In this document: positions 24,734-31,672 of the stretch, in pieces
Numbering within the stretch: the stretch's first letter is position 1
How the letters are laid out: each line of letters opens with the position of its first letter
NCBI RefSeq assembly: GCF_001428745.1
Contig: NZ_LMIO01000002.1
Location: 558,001 to 622,000 of the forward strand
Source of the DNA: Leifsonia sp. Root227
Lineage (GTDB): Bacteria > Actinomycetota > Actinomycetes > Actinomycetales > Microbacteriaceae
Length of the DNA stretch: 64,000 nt
Direction: 5' to 3'
Made by a program: the position numbers and the translations under genes
Notes under the pieces: model-generated
Told to the model about the DNA's origin: nothing
The model's input: the letters and a program-made list of their open reading frames with translations, nothing else
The model's database searches: none

Positions 24734-25288
24734 GTGATCGCGGATGTGATTTCCGACGCCACCCAGCGCATGAGCAAGACCGTGGAGTCTGCGAAGGACG
24801 ACTTCAGCACGGTGAGCGCCGGGCGTGCGAACCCCGCGCTCTTCCAGAAGGTGCTCGTCGACTACTACGGCTCCCCGACGCCGCTCGCGCAGCTCGCGGG
24901 CCTTCAGAACCCCGAGGCCCGCGTCCTCCTGGTCACGCCGTACGACAAGTCGGCGCTGAAGGAGATCGAGAAGGCCATCGTCGCGATGCCGAACCTCTCC
25001 GCGAACGTCGGCAACGACGGCGACATCGTGCGCGTCACCCTGCCGGAGCTGACGGAGGACCGCCGCAAGGAGTTCGTCAAGATCGTCCGCAACAAGGGCG
25101 AGGACGCCAAGGTCGCGATCCGCAACATCCGTCGCAAGGCGAAGGACGAGCTGGACGCCCTCAAGAGCGAGGTCGGGGACGACGACGTCGCCCGCGGCGA
25201 GAAGGAGCTCGAGAACGTCACCCGTGCGCACGTCGACGCCGTCGACGAGGCGTTGAAGCGCAAGGAAGCCGAACTCCTCGAGGTCTAG
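24734..25288 (+). CDS. frr: Ribosome recycling factor
   Basis: A 184-residue [42 protein letters not shown], the three-helix-bundle region [20 protein letters not shown] and the C-terminal [14 protein letters not shown]. With EF-G it splits post-termination ribosomes. GTG 24734 with GAAGGAGAG upstream. It is separated from cdsA by only 6 nt. Confidence 0.98.
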   Translation: MIADVISDATQRMSKTVESAKDDFSTVSAGRANPALFQKVLVDYYGSPTPLAQLAGLQNPEARVLLVTPYDKSALKEIEKAIVAMPNLSANVGNDGDIVRVTLPELTEDRRKEFVKIVRNKGEDAKVAIRNIRRKAKDELDALKSEVGDDDVARGEKELENVTRAHVDAVDEALKRKEAELLEV

Positions 25289-25294
25289 GCGCTG

Positions 25295-26290
25295 ATGACT
25301 GACGGCACACCGGGCGATCCTGAGAAACCGGTCCTCCCGAAACGGAACCGGTCGGCGTCGAAAGCCGAGTTCCGGGCCCAGGTGCAGGCCACCAGGGCAG
25401 ATTTCGAGCGCCAGGTGCTCGCCAGGAAGGCCCAGCTGGATGCGACGAACGAGCGCATCGCGGAGCGCACGGGCCGCAACCTGGTCCTCGCGATCCTGAT
25501 CGGCGTCGGTGTCGGAGCGCTCCTGCTCTTCAGCCTGATCTTCATCAAGGAGATCTTCCTGGTCTTCGGGATGGCGATGGTCGGCTTCGCGTCGTTCGAG
25601 CTGACTCAGGCGTTCCGCGGAGCAGGTCACCGCGTTCCGCGCACGCCGACGCTGATCGCGGCGCTGGCGATCGTCCCGGCGTCGTTCTTCTTCCACTCCG
25701 GCGGCCAGCTCGTTTCGCTGGCGGCGGGGATCGTGTTCGTCGTCGTCTGGCGACTGGTCGAGGAGGCAGCCAAACCGGATGCGCGCCGCGGGGGAGCAGC
25801 GCTCGCCCGCGACCTCACGTGGAGCGTGCTGGTGCAGCTCTACGTCGTGCTGCTCGGCAGCTTCGCGATCCTGCTGCTGGCGGAGGACGGCGGAGAGTGG
25901 TGGGTGCTGGCGTTCATCATCCTGGTGGTCGCCGTCGACACGGGCGCGTACGTGAGCGGCCTCTCGTTCGGCAAGCACCCGATGGCGCCGACGATCAGCC
26001 CGAAGAAGACCTGGGAGGGTTTCGCCGGTGCGGCGGTCACGAGCGTGATCGCGGGCGTCCTGCTTTCGGTGTTCATGCTGCACATGACCTGGTGGTTCGG
26101 CGTCGTCTTCGGCATCGCCCTGCTGCTCACGGCGACGCTCGGAGACCTCGCGGAATCGCTGATCAAGCGCGATCTCGGCATCAAGGACATGAGCTCGTGG
26201 CTTCCCGGCCACGGCGGTTTCCTCGACAGGCTCGACTCGATCCTGCCGTCCGCTGCCGTCACCTACGCGCTGTTCCTCATCTTCGGATGA
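25295..26290 (+). CDS. cdsA: Phosphatidate cytidylyltransferase
   Basis: A 331-residue membrane enzyme making CDP-diacylglycerol from CTP and phosphatidate. A hydrophilic N-terminal region of about 65 residues precedes about eight membrane segments. The C-terminal CDP-DAG synthase signature is intact: SPKKTWEGFAGAAV, GDLAESLIKRDLGIKDMSSWLPGHGGFLDRLDS. It follows frr directly and is probably cotranscribed. It supplies precursors for all phospholipids. Confidence 0.97.
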   Translation: MTDGTPGDPEKPVLPKRNRSASKAEFRAQVQATRADFERQVLARKAQLDATNERIAERTGRNLVLAILIGVGVGALLLFSLIFIKEIFLVFGMAMVGFASFELTQAFRGAGHRVPRTPTLIAALAIVPASFFFHSGGQLVSLAAGIVFVVVWRLVEEAAKPDARRGGAALARDLTWSVLVQLYVVLLGSFAILLLAEDGGEWWVLAFIILVVAVDTGAYVSGLSFGKHPMAPTISPKKTWEGFAGAAVTSVIAGVLLSVFMLHMTWWFGVVFGIALLLTATLGDLAESLIKRDLGIKDMSSWLPGHGGFLDRLDSILPSAAVTYALFLIFG

Positions 26291-26302
26291 CAGAATGGGG
26301 GA

Positions 26303-26866
26303 GTGAGCACCTTCCCCCGCACTCGCAAATCTGAGCTCGGCTACGACACCGAGCAGGTCGACGAGTTCCTGCAGACAGCGCGCCGCGCATACGACGGCGG
26401 CGCCGACGACGCCGCCTCGGACAGTTCTCCGACGCTGACGGCGGCCGACATCAGGCACACCGCGTTCTCGATGAAGAAGGGCGGATACTCGACGTCGCAC
26501 GTCGACGCAGCCCTCGAACGCCTCGAGGACGCCTTCGCCTCCCGAGAGCGCGAAGCGAAGAGAGCCGCCATGGGGGACACCGAGTGGTTCGAGCAGGCGC
26601 GCACGACGGCGCAGGTCATCCTGAACCGCCTGGAGCGTCCGGTCGGCGAGCGATTCGAGCGGGTGAGCTTCCTCACCTACGGGTACAACAAGGGCGATGT
26701 GGACCGTTTCGCCACCCGGCTGTCCCGCTATTTCCAGGACGGACGGCCGATGAGCGTCGAGGAAGTGCGCACGGTGACCTTCCGCCCGCAGCGCGGCGGA
26801 TACCGGGAAGTGCAGGTCGATCTGCTGCTCGACGGCGTGACGGATGTGATGCTGGCTGTTCGCTGA
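26303..26866 (+). CDS. DivI1A (DivIVA-like) repeat protein
   Basis: A 187-residue protein built of four short modules of the type GYxxxxVDxxL: GYDTEQVDEFL, GYSTSHVDAAL, GYNKGDVDRFA and GYREVQVDLLL, alternating with TAFSMKKG/VTFRPQRG-like turns. This is the DivIVA-domain repeat architecture found in Actinobacteria. DivIVA N-terminal domains bind curved membrane and poles, so a role in polar growth or division is likely. GTG 26303; CAGAAT lies 6 nt upstream, matching the leaderless pattern. The same module opens the giant coiled-coil protein at 34.5 kb. Confidence 0.85.
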   Translation: MSTFPRTRKSELGYDTEQVDEFLQTARRAYDGGADDAASDSSPTLTAADIRHTAFSMKKGGYSTSHVDAALERLEDAFASREREAKRAAMGDTEWFEQARTTAQVILNRLERPVGERFERVSFLTYGYNKGDVDRFATRLSRYFQDGRPMSVEEVRTVTFRPQRGGYREVQVDLLLDGVTDVMLAVR

Positions 26867-26882
26867 GTATGGGTGGGCTGTG

Positions 26883-26911
26883 TTGGCAGTTCGTCAATTG
26901 TTCGTTATGGT
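26883..26911 (+). promoter_or_regulatory. Promoter of the lysozyme-like secreted protein
   Basis: TTGGCA (26883-26888) and TATGGT (26906-26911) are exactly 17 bp apart. Predicted transcription at about 26917-26919 falls at the in-frame GTG codons 26915 and 26921, so the message would be leaderless or nearly so. Confidence 0.6.
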
Positions 26912-26914
26912 TCT

Positions 26915-27631
26915 GTGATCGTGGGTAGACGAGAAGCAGAGATCATTCCGCTGTCTCCGGCCAACCCGGTCGGCGTAGCGTTCAAGCGACCCCGGCGTCC
27001 GCACATCCGGTCGCGCGCAGCCCTGTACGGTTTCGCCTTCACGGCCGCCGTCGGCTTCGCGCTCGTGAATGTGGTCGACCCGTACTCCGGCTCGGCCGCG
27101 ACTCCCGCGTACGCGGACACCGGGCAGACCACCAGCAGGTTCGGCGATGCCCCTGTGCAGTCCCTGACGGCGCCCGGCTCGTACACGGCGACCGTCTCGC
27201 GGGAAGCGATGACCGTCAAACCGAAGCCCAAGCCCGTCGTGACCGTCGCTCCCAAGCCGGCGACGACGTCCAGCGACTCCGGCTCCAGCGGAGGCGGCGG
27301 AGGCGCACCAGCGGCAGGCACGCCTGACCCTGGCTCTGCCCAGGCCATCGCGTACCAGATGCTGCAGGCCCGCGGCTGGGGCGACGACCAGTACAACTGC
27401 CTCGTCTCGCTCTGGAACCGCGAATCCGGCTGGAACGTCTACGCGTACAACGCGGGGAGCGGGGCGTACGGCATCCCGCAGGCACTGCCAGGCAGCAAGA
27501 TGGCCTCGGCGGGTCCAGACTGGCAGAACAGCGCCGCCACCCAGATCACCTGGGGCCTCGGCTACATCTCCGGGCGCTATTCGACGCCGTGCGGCGCGTG
27601 GAGCCACTCGGAGAGCTCCGGCTGGTACTGA
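26915..27631 (+). CDS. Secreted lysozyme-like/transglycosylase-fold protein
   Basis: About 238 residues. A cytoplasmic start with basic residues precedes a membrane/signal segment (ALYGFAFTAAVGFALVNVV), a low-complexity linker (VKPKPKPVVTVAPKPATTSS, then Gly/Ser) and a C-terminal lysozyme-like domain (YQMLQARGWGDDQYNCLVSLWNRESGWNVYAYNAGSGAYGIPQALP). The ESGW Glu is the expected catalytic acid of such transglycosylase-like folds. It probably acts on peptidoglycan. Start chosen from the promoter position; GTG 26873 and GTG 26921 are alternatives. Confidence 0.8.
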   Translation: MIVGRREAEIIPLSPANPVGVAFKRPRRPHIRSRAALYGFAFTAAVGFALVNVVDPYSGSAATPAYADTGQTTSRFGDAPVQSLTAPGSYTATVSREAMTVKPKPKPVVTVAPKPATTSSDSGSSGGGGGAPAAGTPDPGSAQAIAYQMLQARGWGDDQYNCLVSLWNRESGWNVYAYNAGSGAYGIPQALPGSKMASAGPDWQNSAATQITWGLGYISGRYSTPCGAWSHSESSGWY

Positions 27632-27716
27632 TCCCCTTCGGAGCATCCTGAGCGTTCTCCGGCGCGCTGAGCGCCGTACGGCGTGCGGAGGCGTCTGCGT
27701 GGCATAGCGTTGAGCC

Positions 27717-29465
27717 ATGGAGTTCGCGCTGATCGGGGTCATCGGGGTGATCGTCCTCGTCGTCGTCTCGAAGTTCTCGAAGCAGCTCGGCGTCGCGGCG
27801 CCGTTGATCCTGGTGCTCGTCGGCGTCGCCAGCTCCTTCATCCCAGGACTGCCGTCGCCGATCGAGGTCCCGCCCTGGGTGATCCTCTCCGCCGTGCTCC
27901 CTCCGCTGCTCTACGCCGCGGCCATCCAGGTGCCGCTGATGGACTTCCGGCGGAACCTCGGCACGATCTCCGTCCTCTCCGTCGGGCTGGTGATCGTGAC
28001 CGCGGTCATCGTCGGCATCGTGCTCTCCGCTCTGCTTCCCGACCTTTCCCTCGCGGAGGGCATCGCGCTCGGGGCGGTCGTCAGCCCGACGGATGCCGTG
28101 GCGGCGACGGCCGTCGCCAAACGTCTCGGGCTGCCGGCCAGGCTCGTCACCGTGCTCGAGGGCGAGAGCCTCGTCAACGATGCGTCGTCGCTCGTGCTGT
28201 TGAAGTCGGCGCTGGCCGCGACGGCCGCTGCGGTGAGCATCGGTTCTGTCGCCTGGAACTTCGCGTTCTCCGTGGTGGTCGCGATCGTGATCGGACTGGT
28301 CGTCGGGATCGTCACGGTGTTCTTCCGCTCGCGGCTCAACGACTCTGTGCTGGAGACGGCGATGTCGTTCGCGGTGCCGTTCATCGCGTACATCCCCACG
28401 GAGGAGCTCGGCGCATCCGGAATCCTCGCCGTCGTGGTCGCGGGGCTGTACACCGGCCACAACGCCGCCAGGAGGTTCAGCGCCCAGGCGCGCATCGCCG
28501 AGCGCCTGAACTGGCGAACGGTGCAGTTCGTGCTGGAGAACGGCGTCTTCCTGCTGATGGGGGTGCAGCTCAACACCATCGTGCGGAGCGTCCAGTCCGA
28601 TCGGGAGTCCATCACCGTGGTCACCGCCGTGGCCATCGGGCTGCTGATCTGCGTGCTGCTGCTCCTCGTGCGCGCGGCCTTCATGGCGCCGGTGGTGCTC
28701 TCGCTCCGGGCAGCGCAGCGTCGCGCAGAGCAGATCGGCGACAGGGTCAGCGACGGGCTCGACCGGGTGCGCAACCGCGACGAGCCGACCACGGAGCGCG
28801 GCCATCGGCGCTGGCGGCGGCTCACCCGTTATCTGGAGCGCCGCTCGGCCGACATCACAGAGCTGCAGGACTCGCCGGTCGGCTGGCGCGGCGGCGCCGT
28901 GCTCACCTGGGCCGGGATGCGCGGAGTGGTCACGCTCGCTGCCGCACAGTCGCTGCCTGCGGACGGGAGCATCCCGTACAGGGCGGAGCTGATCCTGATC
29001 GCGTTCACCGTGGCGCTCGTCACCCTGCTCGTCCAGGGCGGCACGCTGCCGCTGATGATCCGTCTGCTCCGGGTCTCCGGCACGGATGCGGCGGCAGACC
29101 GCAGAGAGCTGGCCGGACTGCTCGAGGAGCTCAGCGAGGCGGGCATCGCGGCGCTGGAGCGGCCGGAGATTCCGCTCGCAGACGGCCAGGAGCTGGACGA
29201 GGACGTGGTGGAGCGGGTGCGGCAGGACACGCTGCTGCGGGTCGAGGCGGAGTGGGAGCGCGTCGAGCGCGACGAGCAGCAGGCGGAGACGGTGGGGCCG
29301 CACCAGCAGTACCGCGCGCTCAGGGCGGCCGTGCTCGACGCGGAGCGCGCCGCCCTTCTGGAGGCACGCAGCAGGGGCAACTACTCGTCGCGCATCCTGA
29401 GCAGGGCGCAGACGATGCTCGACTTCGACGAGTCGCGGATGGCGCAGCGCGAGGACCGTCCGTAG
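27717..29465 (+). CDS. CPA1 family Na+/H+ antiporter
   Basis: A 582-residue antiporter with about 12 membrane segments in the first 420 residues. Hallmarks are PPLLYAAAIQVPLMDFRRN, the ion-binding region GAVVSPTDAVAATAVAKRLGLP, EGESLVNDASSLVLLKSALA and TWAGMRGVVTLAAAQSLP. The last about 160 residues are a cytoplasmic, Glu/Arg-rich domain (RELAGLLEELSEAGIAALER). It exchanges Na+ (or K+) for H+. ATG 27717 with TAGCGT exactly 6 nt upstream. Confidence 0.94.
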   Translation: MEFALIGVIGVIVLVVVSKFSKQLGVAAPLILVLVGVASSFIPGLPSPIEVPPWVILSAVLPPLLYAAAIQVPLMDFRRNLGTISVLSVGLVIVTAVIVGIVLSALLPDLSLAEGIALGAVVSPTDAVAATAVAKRLGLPARLVTVLEGESLVNDASSLVLLKSALAATAAAVSIGSVAWNFAFSVVVAIVIGLVVGIVTVFFRSRLNDSVLETAMSFAVPFIAYIPTEELGASGILAVVVAGLYTGHNAARRFSAQARIAERLNWRTVQFVLENGVFLLMGVQLNTIVRSVQSDRESITVVTAVAIGLLICVLLLLVRAAFMAPVVLSLRAAQRRAEQIGDRVSDGLDRVRNRDEPTTERGHRRWRRLTRYLERRSADITELQDSPVGWRGGAVLTWAGMRGVVTLAAAQSLPADGSIPYRAELILIAFTVALVTLLVQGGTLPLMIRLLRVSGTDAAADRRELAGLLEELSEAGIAALERPEIPLADGQELDEDVVERVRQDTLLRVEAEWERVERDEQQAETVGPHQQYRALRAAVLDAERAALLEARSRGNYSSRILSRAQTMLDFDESRMAQREDRP

Positions 29466-29514
29466 TCGTCGTCGGCAGGACGGCGCGCGGAGGCGTGGCG
29501 TTTAGACTGGACGA

Positions 29515-29820
29515 ATGCCGCGCAGCAACCGTCCCAGAGGTCGTCAGGGCCGGGTGCCGGACGACGACGACGAGGAGAACGGCCTCGGCCGCCTGCTCGC
29601 CGGCTGGCGGCGCACGGAGACGCGCCGCGGCATCGTGTGGAACGTGCAGCCCGTCTCCGCTGTCCAGGCGCAGAAGAGCTACGTCTGCCCCGGCTGCGGG
29701 AAGGACGTCGCTCCCGGCGTGGCGCACGTGGTCACCTGGCGAGCGGACGGAGTGATGGGCGACGCGGCGGACATCGCGGCCAGGCGGCACTGGCACGCCC
29801 ACTGCTGGAAGATCAGCTGA
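29515..29820 (+). CDS. Small zinc-ribbon-like protein, unknown function
   Basis: A 101-residue basic-then-acidic protein with a C-terminal Cys/His cluster: YVCPGCGKDV, and HWHAHCWKI at the end, suggesting a four-ligand zinc site. Homologous actinobacterial proteins are often labelled ATP/GTP-binding, which the sequence does not support (no P-loop). TAGACT lies exactly 6 nt upstream of ATG 29515. The alpha/beta hydrolase gene follows 17 nt later. Confidence 0.8.
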   Translation: MPRSNRPRGRQGRVPDDDDEENGLGRLLAGWRRTETRRGIVWNVQPVSAVQAQKSYVCPGCGKDVAPGVAHVVTWRADGVMGDAADIAARRHWHAHCWKIS

Positions 29821-29837
29821 CGAGAGAGGTCACCGAC

Positions 29838-30566
29838 GTGACGACTGCCCCAACAGAGATCCGTGGCGCCATCGAGCTGCCGGCCAGGCGCGAGGACATC
29901 GAGCTGCGCACGCGCGACGGTCTGACGCTGGTCGGTGAGCTGGCGAGCCCGCTCGACCGGCCGCCCGTCGCGACGCTGGTGACTCTGCACCCGCTGCCGA
30001 CCGCGGGCGGGTTCATGGACTCGCACATCCTGCGGAAGGCGGCAGGCCGTCTGCCTGCTCTCGCCGACATCGCGGTGCTGCGCTTCAACCTGCGCGGCAC
30101 GACCTCGCCGCGCGGCACCAGCCAGGGCGCTTTCGGGCACGGCGTCGACGAGCGCTACGACGTGGAGGCGGCGATGGACTTCGTGGCGGAGCGCGGCCTT
30201 CCGAACCCGTGGCTGGTCGGCTGGTCGTTCGGGACGGAGCTGGCGCTGATGTACGGCCGCCAGTACCCCGTCGCAGGGGTGATCCTGCTGTCGCCCCCGC
30301 TGCACAGGGCGAAGCCGGAGGATCTGGCGGCCTGGCAGGGGGATGCCCGCCCGATCGTCGCCCTCATCCCCGAGCACGACGACTACCTGAAGCCGGACGC
30401 TGCGGCCGAGCGTTTCGCGCCGCTGCCGCAGATCGAACTGGTCGACGTCGCAGGAGGCAAGCACCTGTGGGTCGGCGAGACCCAGACCCGGCGCGTTCTC
30501 GACGAGATCGTCGCCAGGGTCAACCCGTCCGCGCTGCCCCTGCCGACCGAGTGGCCTGCGCCCTAG
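29838..30566 (+). CDS. Alpha/beta hydrolase
   Basis: A 242-residue alpha/beta-hydrolase-fold protein. Visible are the oxyanion region VTLHPLPTAGGFMDSHILRK, LRFNLRGTTSPRGTSQGAF, the nucleophile elbow LVGWSFGTELAL (Ser in GWSFG), an acidic LIPEHDDYLKP and the late GGKHLWVGE with the catalytic His. The HPLPTAGG...LRKAA layout resembles small dienelactone-hydrolase-like KANL3/Tex30-type hydrolases. GTG 29838 is used; the zinc-ribbon gene directly precedes it, so the two are likely cotranscribed. Substrate unknown. Confidence 0.85.
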   Translation: MTTAPTEIRGAIELPARREDIELRTRDGLTLVGELASPLDRPPVATLVTLHPLPTAGGFMDSHILRKAAGRLPALADIAVLRFNLRGTTSPRGTSQGAFGHGVDERYDVEAAMDFVAERGLPNPWLVGWSFGTELALMYGRQYPVAGVILLSPPLHRAKPEDLAAWQGDARPIVALIPEHDDYLKPDAAAERFAPLPQIELVDVAGGKHLWVGETQTRRVLDEIVARVNPSALPLPTEWPAP

Positions 30567-30609
30567 CTTCGACGGCCTCAGCGTCGCCTCGACGGCTGCG
30601 GGGCGGCTC

Positions 30610-31647
30610 TCAGAGTTCGTTCTGGCGGGGGATGACGACCTGCTTGATGATGAGCAGGATGGCGGCGGCGAACGGGATGGCGACCAGGGCGCCCAGGATG
30701 CCGAGCAGCGTACCGCCGGCGAGGGCGGCGACCACGACGAGGGCGCCTGGCACCGCGACTGCGCGGTTCATGATGCGCGGGCTCAGCACGTATGCCTCGA
30801 CCTGCATGTAGATGATGTAGTAGATCGCCGCCGTGATGGCGGTAGGCGGACCGGCCAGCAGGCAGACCAGCGTGATGATGATCGAGCCGGTGATCGTGCC
30901 GACCAGCGGGATCAGCGAGAAGAAGAACGCGACGGACGCGAGCAGGATCGGGAACTTCGCGCCGATGATCGACAGGAAGATGGCGCTCAGGATGCCGTTG
31001 ACCAGCGCGAGCGCGACCTGCCCCATCACGTACTTGCCGACCGAGTCGGTGATCTGGTCGCCGAGGTCGGCGAACCGCGACCGCTTGGAGGCGGGAACGA
31101 GCTGGTAGGTGGCGCGCTTGATGCTCGGCAGCGACGCGGTGAAGTAGATGGTCAGGATGATGATGATGATCCCGCCGAAGACTCCGCTGACGATCCCGAT
31201 GCCGGTCTGCAGCACCTGCGAGGTGATGTTCGGCAGGTTCTGTTGCAGCCACTTGGTGACCGCGTCGATGTTGTCCTGGTTGACGATGGTCGGGAACTGG
31301 TTCTGCAGTCCCTCGAACCACTTCTCCGCATCCCCGTGGTTGACCCAGGTGATGATGCCCTGGATGAGCTGGGAGAGCTGATCGACCGCCACGGGCACGA
31401 TCGCCCAGATGAGCAGCGTGACCAGGCCGATGATCACCACCAGCGTGACCGTCAGCGCCGCCCAGCGCGGGAACTTGCGCCGTTCGAGGAACGAGATCAG
31501 CGGTTCGATGCCGAGAGCGATGAACAGCGCGGCGCCGATGTACGTGATGATCGTCGCGAGGTTGACGATCGACGTCAGCAGCAGGAAGCCGAGTCCGACA
31601 CCGAGGGTGCCGATCAATCCGACGCGGAACGGGTTCTGGATCTTCAC
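30610..31647 (-). CDS. AI-2E family transporter (PerM-like)
   Basis: A 345-residue membrane protein of the AI-2E/UPF0118 family: paired N-terminal TMs (FLLLTSIVNLATIITYIGAA), the central amphipathic region (WFEGLQNQFPTIVNQDNIDA) and C-terminal TMs with FFFSLIPLVGTITGSIIITL and SPRIMNRAVAVPGALVVVAA. Members export small molecules or act as Na+/H+ exchangers; the AI-2 link is not general. GTG 31647 lies 25 bp downstream of the coiled-coil gene, indicating an operon. An 8-codon frame (ATG 31670) ends in the TGA that overlaps the GTG, which may couple translation. Confidence 0.9.
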   Translation of the reverse strand: MKIQNPFRVGLIGTLGVGLGFLLLTSIVNLATIITYIGAALFIALGIEPLISFLERRKFPRWAALTVTLVVIIGLVTLLIWAIVPVAVDQLSQLIQGIITWVNHGDAEKWFEGLQNQFPTIVNQDNIDAVTKWLQQNLPNITSQVLQTGIGIVSGVFGGIIIIILTIYFTASLPSIKRATYQLVPASKRSRFADLGDQITDSVGKYVMGQVALALVNGILSAIFLSIIGAKFPILLASVAFFFSLIPLVGTITGSIIITLVCLLAGPPTAITAAIYYIIYMQVEAYVLSPRIMNRAVAVPGALVVVAALAGGTLLGILGALVAIPFAAAILLIIKQVVIPRQNEL

Positions 31648-31672
31648 GCGGCGGCCCCCTGGGTGCTCATGG

